Below, in pieces: positions 44,747 through 55,339 of a stretch of 64,000 nt of DNA. Made by a program: the position numbers and the translations under genes. The notes below the pieces were generated by a model. The model saw nothing but the letters and a program-made list of their open reading frames with translations, did no database searches and was not told the origin of the DNA. Within the stretch, counting starts at the first letter, position 1, and each line of letters begins with the position of its first letter. Location: NCBI GenBank assembly GCA_003508835.1, contig PUFA01000072.1:4376501-4440500 (forward strand). Reading direction: 5' to 3'. The DNA is from Eonycteris spelaea. Its lineage: Eukaryota; Chordata; Mammalia; Chiroptera; Pteropodidae.

Positions 44747-44939
44747 GATGCAATTTTCGCCTGGCGATTGCATTTTTAAGTTTGAGGTTTTCCACAGCTC
44801 AGTTGCATTTCCTGTTTAGTATGTGTCTTTTTTTTGCAGACAGAGAGTTCCTGTAAGGCAGGGCTTGCAGTTCAGCTGTGCATTGACGTTATTTGCATTC
44901 TTCTGCTAGGATTACTGAGCTCTTTCTGCCTTTTGCACA

Positions 44940-46870
44940 GTCAGGAGAGATAGAGCAGGTTGGTCGCGTCTAAATGTGTAATGCTTTATATAATTGTAAA
45001 ATTCTTTAGTATGCACGCATATTATAAGTGATCTTACGTGCAACAGAAATACAAACTTTTAAAAAGTCTGTGGATGAAGATGAAAGGTAAAACTTGAGTT
45101 AAACTAGTAAGAAATTATTGTAATCTTATATTCCTTTGGGAATGAGCTGTTGCTGTGCCAGTATTTAGCTAAATTTCCATTGATAACGCTTTGAACGTTA
45201 AGCAACTTTTGATATTTAAAGGAAGTAAAGGTGAAGTGCGAATAATAACATATTACCAAAAAAAAAAAAAAAAAAAGCCGAGAAGTCTTTCTCTTCCGAG
45301 ATTTTGCACTTTACACTAATTGCTTATTGGCTCACAGTATCGAGAAGCAGCAGTGAGGACACTGATGTTTTATAAGTCTTTCCACTGGGGAGATGCGTTG
45401 CATGGGGTGGGAGAGGATATTGGGAGAAAAACTATACTTTTAAGCGTGATGCCAACATGGGGAGTTTGTTCTGTTTTATTAACAACCATAATTAAATATT
45501 TTAAATGTGTAATTGCATGTATTTAGTCAGCTGTACTAGGTGAGAAGTTCAGGGTGATGGTTTTTATGCTTTTGTCCTTTTTCTGAAAAAAATTTTTTAA
45601 TGGTGTGTTTTGCAGGCTTAATGTCATGTTGGGGAGGGGATTAAAAAAATAAAATTCCTGACATGGCATCAGAGAGCAGACGAGGTGCTGTCAGGTGCTC
45701 CAGGACCCCTAAGTTACTTGTTTCAGAACAAATCCTTTACCAGAGAAAGCATATGGCATATGAGAATGTATGGATTGAAGAGGTGACTTAAGCACCATGT
45801 GAGTTAGGCTCCCTGAGGCAAGTGTGCACTATAAGTGTGTGGAGGAAGACCTGGTGAGATGAAAGTGTCTCCTAAGCTTTTGCTACTTTTATTTTTTGGA
45901 GTTGTTGAACCACTTTTTAATTCTACCGGGTGGGAATCAGTCATACATCTCAGCCTGCGAAGAAAGTGATAAGTATTCTCAAGAGTTCAAAGTAGGGATC
46001 TGCTTTTCTTTGCGTATTGTGGGAGAGTGGAAGTCTAAAAAGTTAAGAGTGCTGAAGAAACTAGGGATTAGCAACTTGAGGTATAGAGGTTCGTGAATAA
46101 GGGGGAAACTTACAGTCTCTTAACTGAGCAGAGAAATAACAGCTTAGAAGGGACATTTTATGCTTTATATATGAAAGGGGTGGTATCTAGTTATTTTGGT
46201 ATATATTCACTCGTTCATTTAGTTCAATTTATGGATAAATATATCACGATATGTATGTGTATGTGTGTATGTATAAGTATGTACACACACACACTGCTCA
46301 GGATTTGGGTGCATACAAAAATATTTAAAATGTAGGTTTTTTCCTTCAGGGAACTTACCATGTGGTCCCTGAAAGCATGTACTGCTGAAAGAAAGCAAGT
46401 CATTATAATACAAGATACTTGCATAGATAGGGAAGAGAAATGGAGAGGTTGGAGTTTACAGATAAAAGGGATCTTCTCTCTGGGAGATAGGAAGATTTCA
46501 TGAGGGAAGTGGTGTTATAGAGATCTTATCTTTGGACCCTAGGGTCCAAACTAAATCAGGTTCCATTTGGATTTTTTTGGGCATACTTCGAAGATAGCTC
46601 CTTCCTAGTAGAGCAAGTTTTTGAGGTAGGACGCTGGAAGAGATGTTAGCATGGTACTCTTTCATTATGGGTACGCTCATAATAGATCAGGTAATGGTGG
46701 TTCTTCAGATCAGTTCCCATTTATCCAAACAGTCTTCTTAATTGGGTCCTGTCTGGAAGGTACATGTGGTGTGAACATGGGTTCCTGTCTAAAGGGAAAA
46801 ATTATTGATGGAAGTAGATGATCATTTCAGAAATGACAAAGGAGCCTTGGCCTGGACTTTAAATGTGAAA
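44940..46870. other. intronic sequence, nothing else recognised
   Basis: No confident repeat families, apart from the A-run and a degenerate TATG/AC tract at 46233-46294. Confidence 0.35.
45258..45276. repeat. poly(A) run of 19
   Basis: Uninterrupted A tract in the intron, with no recognised retroposon attached. Confidence 0.9.
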
Positions 46871-46876
46871 TTGGCC

Positions 46877-46956
46877 TCATTTGGTTACAGTATTCTCAAA
46901 TGGCCAAGACATTTTTTTGCAGCACCAAACTTCTTTGTAATACTGTAACCAAATGA
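46877..46956. repeat. 18-bp perfect inverted repeat, 44-nt loop
   Basis: TCATTTGGTTACAGTATT at 46877-46894 is exactly complementary to 46939-46956. A shorter imperfect alternative stem pairs 'ttggcctcatttg' (46871) with 'caaatggccaa' (46897). In intron RNA this would form a stable hairpin. It is too perfect for chance over this distance. The origin (young palindromic transposon, or an RNA gene precursor) is unknown. Confidence 0.85.
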
Positions 46957-47343
46957 AATAGGAAAAGTAAAAGGTGGATACAACCTCACAGCATTGAAGA
47001 ATTTAACAACATGTTCAATTCAAGGACCTTTACGAACTTTCTAGATCACTATAATTCGGTTTTACAGACCTCTAATTTAAGGCACAGCAGAGGCAAAAGA
47101 ATTACAGACTCCCTGGGAGCTGGGAGGACTGGGGAACTTCTTTCCAGCCTTACCAACAGTGAGATTCCGAGAAAGAATTTCTTAAAAAGAAATTTTGTTT
47201 TCCACTGTTGTAACTTTAGGTGGTATGCTTTTCAGCTTGTTTATATTAGCTGTCTGGGGTTGAGCTGACATTTTTCAAATATTAAAGTGGTAGAATGCCT
47301 TTTGAGGAAATCTGAAATGTAAGTTAACAGGAAGGGCACCCAG

Positions 47344-47367
47344 AAAGTGCAGGAATTCCTGCACTTT
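47344..47367. repeat. 24-bp perfect palindrome
   Basis: The half-site AAAGTGCAGGAA is followed directly by its own reverse complement, with no spacer and an EcoRI sequence at the centre. The core GGAATTCC also resembles a symmetric Rel site. The next outward pair does not match. Confidence 0.95.
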
Positions 47368-47448
47368 ACAGGAAGACAGGCTACAGGAAAAATGTGTCAT
47401 CTACATTACCCCGGAGAGAAAAGCTATTGTTATCAGTCTTAATGATCT

Positions 47449-47478
47449 GGGGAAGGGAGGGAGGGAGTGGAGGGAGGG
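47449..47478 (+). other. G-quadruplex-forming motif
   Basis: Six G-runs (gggg, ggg, ggg, ggg, ggg, ggg) with loops of 2, 1, 1, 6 and 1 nt satisfy the G3+N1-7 rule. It is on the + strand, so it would also be present in the pre-mRNA. It lies about 80 bp after the 24-bp palindrome. Confidence 0.7.
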
Positions 47479-47579
47479 AGGTCCTCTGGCATCTTCCAGT
47501 TCACCTGAAAATATACAAAAAATCTGACCCCGTTAAAATGTACTCTTTCTCACTTCTCCCTTTATTCACCGTGTAAAAA

Positions 47580-48100
47580 TAATAGTTTATCTTAGTTTAA
47601 CATAGTAAATATTAGATATTCACCTTTAAAAGTAATTTTAAAATGAAACATTCACCTTTAAAAAAATATAGTAGTGGATCAGTCATGCCGTGAGAAATGC
47701 ATGTAAGTAAGGCATAATGCAGACGCGTGTAGGAGAGTGATAGGCAAGGACTTAACCCTACCACAGGGTCTTTGCTTGAAATGCATTCCACCCCAGGAAA
47801 TGAAATGTGTCAATTTCTCATTCTGTGCAAATTCCTTTGTTAGGTTGCACCAGACAGACTTGTCATGCTTAGCCCGTAATCTGAGCCAGTATGTTTTATA
47901 ACCTCGTACATCTCAGGTCACAAAATCAGAATAGGTAGCTTGTTTGTGTTGGTGCAGCATTTGGCTGCATGTTCGCTGCAGGGGCTTTCGGGGGTCTCTG
48001 GGTAGTAAATTTAATACTGGAGAAAATGGTTGAGATTCTCGCCCCTTTGTTTTTTGCAGATTAGTATTATTATAACTACTCTTATTTCAGAGTATTTCAA
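47580..48100. other. intronic sequence, nothing recognised
   Basis: No repeat or gene assigned. Confidence 0.35.
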
Positions 48101-50000
48101 ACTCTGAAAGATCTAGATGGAATATTTTTAAAACTTAGAAGAAAAATAGTATATAAATAATGCTTCATTATAGAAACATTTGAAAACATAGAAAAGGAGA
48201 TAGAAAATAAAAATCACTAGTCACTGCAGTGTACATTTAGAATATATTCTTTTGGAGTTTTAAAAATTCTATATATGTATATATATGGATAAATCCAAAA
48301 TGTGTATATAATTAATGCCCGTTTAGTTATCTTTGGTTTCACTTATTAATATACTATGAAATATTTGGACATTCATAATATCCAATTCTATTGTATTTCT
48401 TTAAATAGAATCTAGTGTTTATTAACTTTTTAAATTAAGGATTAATTAACATACAAAATTATATTACTTCCAAGGTGTACAACATGTTTCAATATTTGTA
48501 TATATTTGGAACTGATCACAAGTCTAGTTAATGTTTATCACTATACATAGTTACAGAATTTTTTTCTTGTGATGAGAACTTTTAAGATTACTCTCTTAGC
48601 AACTTTCAGATATCCAGTACAGTATTGTTAACAACAATCACCATGCTGTACGGCCCATTCCCTTGACTGGAAGTTTTATAACCAAAAGTTTGTACCTTTT
48701 GACCACTTTGACCCATTTTGCCCTGCCACCTCCCCCACCCCATGGTGACTACCAATCTGTTTGGTGTGTCTATGAGCTTGCTTTTATCTTTTTAGATTCC
48801 ATATCTAAGTGAGATCACATGATGTTTGTCTTTGTCTGACTTATTTTACTTAGCATATACTCTCAAGTTCCATTTATGTTGTCACAAATGGCAAGATTTT
48901 ATTCTTTTTAATGGCTGAATAATATTCCATTATATACATTACATTTGTTTTTATCCATTCATTTGTTGATGGGCACTTGGGTTGTGTCCCTGTCTTGGCT
49001 ATCATAAATAATGCTGCAGTGAACACGGGGGTGCTGCTAACTTTCAATATTAGGGATATTGTCATGATGATCATCCCAGTTCATACATTATTATGCACAC
49101 TGTGGCCTTAGACTAAATACCATGGATATCCAGTTTTTCCCCACTCTCCATTTTCTTCTCTACCTTTTAAAAATAGCATTTTAAATTATTATAAAATGAC
49201 ATCCAATCACTGAAAATAAATTCGAACCGAAGAAAATCCATAATAAGAAAATAAACACTCAAAGTCATACCACCCAGAGCTAATTATTATTACCTTTTTT
49301 GGTGACTATCTCTTTACATTTGTACATACATACATATATACATACATATATGTGCTATTTTACACACTGTAGGTGACAATTTGCACCTTTATACTCTACC
49401 ATGTATCTTGGATAGCTTTCCATGTTAGTACACATGTATTCTTTTTAACAATTGCTTATTTTAATTGGTAAGAATGTAGCCATTTAATCAATCTCCCATT
49501 GGACTATCAGGTAGTTTCAATTTCTTTTTTACATCAATAAATGAAACTTCAAGGAATACTTTGAACATATATCTTTGCACATTTGCCCTATTATCTCTTT
49601 AAGATGAATTCCTAGAAGAGGAAGTGCTAGGTCAGAGGGCATGGGATATATTGCCAAATTGCCCTTCAGAGAGCTAACACTGACTCTTATTCCCACCAGT
49701 GTTTTCAACCGCCCATTCTCTCCTTTTAAGCATCATGGTAAAAGGTGCCAAATAAATTGCTCTCCAGAAAGGTGACCCCTATTTTTCCTTCCTCTTGGGT
49801 AAAGTAATTTGAAAATAATCTCTGCCAATTTAATAAAAAGAATTAATGCGTTACTCTCATTTGCATTTTTTAGTGATAAAGAAGTTGCATTTTTCCCTCT
49901 TTTTAAACATTTGCGTTTCATGTATTTGAATTTTCTTATAAAATATATCTTTAAAATTTTAACTTGGGATCAAATTATTTTCAAAGTTAGGCCAGAACAT
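48100..50000 (-). repeat. old L1 (L1ME/HAL1-like) antisense, split by a second L1
   Basis: The left part is A+T rich 3' UTR-like text (48130-48415). The right part has 'tttttggtgactatctctttacattt', 'gaattcctagaagaggaagtgctaggtcagagggcatg', 'ttgccaaattgcccttcagagagc' and 'ctcatttgcattttttagtgataaagaag', all antisense landmarks of ancient L1 ORF2 in proper order. Confidence 0.65.
48418..49075 (-). repeat. younger L1 3' end antisense, nested
   Basis: The 3' UTR segment 'aggtgtacaacatgtttcaat..tggaactgatcacaagtctagtta' leads to 'ttttattctttttaatggctgaataatattccattat' and 'atccattcatttgttgatgggcacttgggttg'. On the - strand this gives a 66-codon piece of the ORF2 C-terminus (48874-49074) that ends truncated. 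It is 5'-truncated and lies inside the older L1. Confidence 0.8.
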
Positions 50001-50009
50001 TCCAAAATT

Positions 50010-50550
50010 GCAAAGCTTAAGTAATCGTGGGTTGAAAGTTGGGTTTCATGCATCTAAACAATTTAATTCTCTGGTGAATTCTAATTTTAATTTTAACCAA
50101 AATGTGTTAAGTAAACATCACATATTTTAGAAACTTATTTTGTTACATTGTCTATAGCTTTCCAGTCTCATGAAAAAAATAAGAAAAATGTAATGATCTG
50201 ATTAAAATTCCATCTTGGAAAATAACTTATTTCTGGACATTACTGCATTTTCTCTATGTCTATCTTCAGTTATCTCTACAGGCAAAAGTAGTTTTTCTTT
50301 GGTCATAAATAATTATTACATTGCACATGTGCACATGGTTGTGTTATGTGCATCATTGCAGAGTAATTCTTTTTTTTCCAGCTTCACGTGCAATGTCTAA
50401 TCATAAAAGTGGTTTACTGTATTTTATAGACTTTTTAGAAGAATTAAGGCCAGGATCCACTTAGATGACCTCACAAGTTAAATAAGTCAGTCTCATGCTT
50501 AACATACTCTTAACATAGCCTTCCTTAGTAAATGTGCTTATAAATGCATC
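50010..50550. other. AT-rich intronic sequence
   Basis: Nothing recognised. Confidence 0.3.
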
Positions 50551-50564
50551 CTGGTATAACTGGT

Positions 50565-50700
50565 AGAATTTAGAGCTATGAAAGGAGTTTAATAGTCCAG
50601 TCATCTCTTTTAACAAATGAGCAAACTGATGCCTTGGAGGTGTTTTGCCTGAACACAGAGCCAGAAGTAGAACTTAATGTTTCTTGATTTTCTGTCCCAA
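50565..50700 (-). repeat. MIR SINE antisense, diverged
   Basis: 'gtccagtcatctcttttaacaaatgagcaaactgatgccttgga' and 'cacagagccagaagtagaac' fit antisense MIR. Confidence 0.5.
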
Positions 50701-50709
50701 AATTCTTTT

Positions 50710-51990
50710 CACGAAACCTCACACAAACACAAGTAGTTCATATTTACAAAACATTTTTTTTTCTTCATAATCTTTAGTGTAGTTCACATTTTTTGTTTTG
50801 TTCGTTTTTGTGGGCAGCAGACTGGCAAGGGGAGCTGATGGGACAATCGTAGGGTTCTTTTTCTGTGCCCAAGAAATGGTGATATATGAATCATGGTGGT
50901 GGGTTTTTTACCAGTGCTCTGCCAAAGGATATTTTGCAAATGCTCTCATTGTAATTCTCATTGCCTACACTATACAGCTGCAAGTTTTAACCACTGTAAT
51001 TGTTGTTTGCCTTTTTTGGACAGTCTCTCAAAGCCCCTGCGGGGCAGCTAACATTTCTTCTCCTACATCTTTGCCACTATCTCCACCTCTTTTAGTACTG
51101 TGTTTACACGCCCAGTAAATGTCTGACAATGAACGTATTTTTCGTCAGAAGGAATCTCGATCATTTTTTCCCCCTACAGTTCATAAAAGGTTCGAGGTAA
51201 CTAAATTATAATGTGATTTTCTTCCTGCGCTTCCTTGCTCACGTGAACATTCCCATCATATCTTTGCTTGATTATTTGGAGATTGCAAGGGTAGCATAAG
51301 AAGCCACTTACGATGGCTAGAGAAGTGTCATTTCTCCTTCCAATGCCCTCTAAAACCGATTTAAAGGTTGCGTGATCCTTGGCTAAAAAACTTTCCCTTT
51401 AAACAATATGCGTATGAGTTCTCCAAGGAATCTAATGGGATAAGATTGAAGTGAATCCGTCCATCCTGCGCTGGTCTCAGGAGTTGGTTTGTAAGTGACC
51501 TCTGAACTTGAGCCTCTGAAGGGTTGTCAGAGATAATCTGAAAGTTTTTAACAGCTGGCTGCCCTGTGACAAAACAGGGAACTTTGCATGGATAACCCCC
51601 AAGTGAAACAATGCTCCGCTCCCTCCTCGACCACTGCCGCTGTCACCGCCGCCCGCTTCCACCCTGGGCTGTGTTTCCCACTCTGTCGCCTCAGATGGTC
51701 TTCCTTCCCTGGTCCACACCGTTTGGTATGCTGTCCATAAAACCCGTCCTTTCTACAGAGAGAGGATTGTTTCACGTATAACCTACGCGCAGGAAATCTA
51801 TCACAAATCATGTAATTTGGTCAACTCGGTTTTGAGTTGAAGCGTTCGATAAGCACTTGCTGGAAGCCTTGTCGTTGTTTATTTTCTACTCTGTACATCC
51901 CTCCTTGAATCAAGTTGGGATCAACCTGTTATTTCTTTATAGCTCATTAGCTCCAGATTTCGGTGCTGATCACAACCCATACCCCCACAC
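50710..51990. other. unique-looking intronic sequence
   Basis: No gene or repeat recognised. A 106-codon + frame at 50798-51118 has no recognisable domain. Confidence 0.3.
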
Positions 51991-52004
51991 CCAGTGAGTG
52001 CTGT

Positions 52005-52212
52005 CATCACTCATATCATGTCAGCCACTCTTCATGTGTTATACTTTTGAACTTCACATAAATCCTATGGTGACAGATACCGTTATCATTCATTTCTAAA
52101 TGAAGAAACTGAGGCTCAAATCAGTTAACCCACTGGCCCATGGCTGGGTAGCCAGTAAGCAGCAGAGGCAGAATGCAAAGCCAGGCCTATCTGACCACAG
52201 GCCCCATCCTCC
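52005..52212 (-). repeat. MIR SINE antisense
   Basis: 'tggtgacagataccgttatcattcatttctaaatgaagaaactgaggctcaaatcagttaaccc', 'gctgggtagccagtaagcagcagaggcagaatg' are antisense MIR landmarks. Confidence 0.8.
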
Positions 52213-52216
52213 TAAA

Positions 52217-52545
52217 CCGTGGGTCAGCAGATTGCAGCCTGAGGGCTAAATCCAGCCCTTCCTGTACTAAAGTCCAGCCTGTGGGCTAAAATAGTTTGCA
52301 CATTTTTAATTGGGAAAGAAATCAAAAGAATAACATTCCATGACACATGAAAATCATATAAAATTCAAAGTCAGAGTCAACAAATAAAGTTTTATTAGAA
52401 CACAGCTATGTTCATTCATTTATATGTTACTCATGGCTGCTCTCCCCCACTGCGGTAGAGTTGAAGAGTTGTGATGGAAACCGTCTGTCCCACAAAGCCA
52501 AAATATTTATTGTCTGGACCTTTTCAAGAAAGCTTGATAACCTTG
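52217..52545 (-). mobile_element. hAT-Charlie type transposon
   Basis: Same family as 5835 and 38197, reversed: 'gcagcctgagggctaaatccagccc', 'aataaagttttattagaacacagctatgttcattc', 'atggctgctctcccccactgcgg', 'tatttattgtctggaccttttc', ending 'aaagcttgataaccttg'. A duplicated or foreign stretch (about 52265-52375) lies inside. No clean target duplication. Confidence 0.8.
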
Positions 52546-52559
52546 CCCTTTATGACTTG

Positions 52560-53470
52560 AGTCAATCATGGCCTGGAGTCTTTTCATGACGGGGCCCCCG
52601 GTATTAACATTCCTCTTCAGCTTTAATTGGAAGTTGTTAACCTGGATAACTACTCACTCGCTCCTCAGCCAGCGACCTCTGGGGCCCACCCACAGGAAAC
52701 GTCTGAGTGGTGTTTCTCCTGGTTATGAGATTCGTAGGTCATTGCTCATATCCGCCGAACTAAGCTACCGGTCTCCTTTAGCCCATCCTGGGGTCCCTTC
52801 CCCACAGCTGCTCTCTTCCTGTTTGCTTTATAGTTCTTTACTTTTTTTCCCCTCCTCCCCTTGAGAAGCTGCTGATTCGTCTCCTCTTTGTCCCTTCATT
52901 CTCCCTTCTTGATTCTATATTTTGTTTAAAAAGCAAATAAACTAAAAACAACACTCAAGGCACCACTGATGCCTGGCTTTGCTGCTTCTTATCCTGACCC
53001 AACTCAGAGGTTCCGTCCTTTCTTTTGCATGGTGTAAGGATGAGAAGACAGCCTCCGTGGTACCCAGACATTTCTGGTTATCATCTCCCACAAAGGTTAG
53101 AGCCATTTTCCCATATTGCCCTGCCCAAACCCTGGGGTAGACTTTTGGAGGGTGTGAGTAGTACCCTTTTGCTTACAGAGTCACTTCATTTGTGGGTATT
53201 CTGTGTATTTAGGAGGGAAGGTCATGGTAAAGTTTCTGAACGTGAAGGAAGGAAAGGGTGAGGGTGGAAGCCACCTGAAGACGTAGCTTTTGTGGGCTGG
53301 GCCGCGATCTGTTCGCTGTATCTGGAATGAGGTAAATGTAAGTCATGTACGAGGAGTTGCTGATTCCCGCCATCCCAGGTGGGAACGCCATTGCAGATTC
53401 CTGCTGCATTCCAGACGCTGTGCTTCGTGAGGGATCTCATTCTCTTCAGTAGGGCCTGGTGAGGTGATGC
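52560..53470. other. intronic sequence, nothing recognised
   Basis: Pyrimidine-rich in parts (52790-52910). No gene or repeat assigned. Confidence 0.3.
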
Positions 53471-53477
53471 CACGTTT

Positions 53478-53595
53478 GATATATGAGCAAACTGAGGCCA
53501 GAGAGGTTCAGAACTTGCCTTAGATGTCAAGGCTGACAGTGGCAGAGCAGAGGCTTTAATCAAGGTCTGTCTGACCCCATCGCCTGAGCTCCTGG
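53478..53595 (-). repeat. MIR SINE antisense
   Basis: 'gagcaaactgaggccagagaggttcagaacttgccttagatgtcaagg' and 'ggcagagcagaggctttaatcaaggtctgtctgacccc' are antisense MIR. Confidence 0.7.
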
Positions 53596-53599
53596 TTAC

Positions 53600-54740
53600 T
53601 TCACTAGAGTTGTCACTCCATAATACATTTATGAACCTATTACCTAAAAGACATGGTTGGGGACAGAACGCATGAATGGATCCCGTGGGAATTTGGGCAT
53701 ACCAGGACCAGGAATGGGAATTAGGAGGGGCTGACCTGTGTCTGCTTATATGTAGGCTCCTTTTGACATGTTCCTTTACGTGTGTCTTGATCATGGAATA
53801 CTGAATTTGACTCGTTCTGACTGCTAGGGTTGAATTCCAAGTACAAACTGAAGGAACGCTGGTTATAATTGGTTTACTGATAGACACTGGTCTGTACAGA
53901 CCAGAAGTTTATGTTAAATATCAGCAATAAATATTGGTTCTATTAGCTGTCTTATAGATTGTAAGAAGGGAGACCCAAACTTTGCATATTTCCCTATGTA
54001 GCTAGGTTAAATTGTTTTAAAACAGTAACAAGGGCATGGCCGGTTTGGCACCGTACCTGCCTAGAGGAATAATACAGCCCCTTTTCAGCTTGGTGATTTC
54101 TTTTTTCCTGGTTATTTCTGTGTAAATGTAACAAACACAGTTTCCTTGAAATTCTGAATGAGCCTGCGTCTCCACTGTTTTCCGCTTGTACTGGACAGTG
54201 CAGAAGGAACCAGAATCACCTCTTTTCGTGGTAGAAGAGGCAGTGGGGTTTGGGAATGAATTTTCTCTTAAACTGAAGGATTCTCTCTCGGCTTTCTCTC
54301 CAGCCAAAGCTGCACAGCGATACCTGTGCTTGAGTCGTTTCCCATGATCCTGTGCTGAAGCCATGTGAAGAGATAGGCGGTTTTGATGTTAAACGACAGG
54401 TTATTTATTCCCTTTCTCTATTCTCCGTCCTCCAATCCCACCTGGGAAGGGTAAATTAGAGATAAGACTAAGGCTAGAATCTGAAGAACCGGCAGGAACG
54501 GAACGATAAAGAGCATGGGCGTCATTTTACAGTGACTATGCAGAGACAGCCTTTTGCTAATATTTGAAAATGTTATAAGCATTTTCTCTCCACCCAAACT
54601 CCTTTGCCATTTGGAAAAAAAAAAAAACAAAAAAAACAAAAACAATCCTAAAGACTCTGAACATACCTAAAGAGAGAATTTGGATAAGGGGTTTGTTCAG
54701 ATCAATTCAACAGATAAATTTCTGATCTGTCATTATGACA
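53600..54740. other. intronic sequence, nothing recognised
   Basis: No repeat or gene assigned. An A-rich tract lies at 54617-54644. Confidence 0.3.
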
Positions 54741-54744
54741 TTTA

Positions 54745-54905
54745 AGACATTGTGGTAGGTAGAACTAGACAAATGCCTTCCACTCCACTTTTCCACTTAC
54801 TAGGTATGAGCCTTGAAAAATCTACTTAACCTTTAGCTTCAGTTTCCTCACCTGGATTGTTATGAAAATTAAGGAAGGTCATATATGTACTAGCTCTGCC
54901 CAGTG
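54745..54905 (+). repeat. MIR SINE
   Basis: 'cacttactaggtatgagccttgaaaaatctacttaacctttagcttcagtttcctcacctg' and 'gcccagtgcttggcat' are sense MIR landmarks. Confidence 0.7.
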
Positions 54906-54911
54906 CTTGGC

Positions 54912-55330
54912 ATTCATTTATTCGATAACATTTATTGAGTGCACATCTGCGTTTGAGGCGTTGTGCAATATAGTAAGCTCAACATGAACATAGATTTGCT
55001 TCATTCTTCTTTCCCTCTAGCCCTTAAGAAGTGTATAGTCTAGTAAGAGGTAAGAAAAGCAAAGAAATGTGTGGAATACAAGTTGGAATCCTAGATGTGC
55101 TCGGAAAAGAGGTACTATGATGAGTTGGGAGGTCCTGTGGATGAGAGAGAGATCAGGAAAGGTTTCATGGTGACTGGAAGTATCAACGTGATTTTCAGAG
55201 TTGATGAAGAAATTGTGCCCTAGATTCCAAATAGGTATGAAAAGGGGTCTTGATTTCAAGCATCTAGGAGCACTAATAGAATGAAATATAAGGCAGAACA
55301 ATTTCTTAGAAGTTAGAAGAATAAGAGAGA
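54912..55330 (-). repeat. L2 LINE 3' region antisense
   Basis: 'cattcatttattcgataacatttattgagtgcacatctgcgtttgaggcg' and 'cccttaagaagtgtatagtctagtaagagg' start an antisense L2. The body continues loosely to about 55330. Confidence 0.65.
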
Positions 55331-55339
55331 AGATGCCTT

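Larger units (their letters stand above)
44423..44937 (+). repeat. TGCA-word cluster across the exon 1-intron 1 junction
   Basis: I count 24 TGCA tetramers in 515 bp, many as TTGCA, TGCAT or ATGCAA. About two would be expected by chance. They are irregularly spaced and not a tandem repeat. An octamer ATTTGCAT lies at 44891-44898 and C/EBP-like TTGCAAA words occur. Confidence 0.7.

Noticed and set aside
44562..44819. 85-codon + frame crossing the MAP2K6 first exon
   Set aside because: It begins with TTG rather than ATG, runs out of frame with the real start and continues across the splice donor.
48874..49074. 66-codon - strand protein-like frame
   Set aside because: It is a degenerate C-terminal piece of L1 ORF2, not a host gene.
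53222..53887. 221-codon open frame on the - strand, the longest in the window
   Set aside because: It overlaps a MIR SINE, has no recognisable domain and lies inside an intron on the opposite strand. One frame of this length is plausible by chance in moderately G+C-rich DNA.
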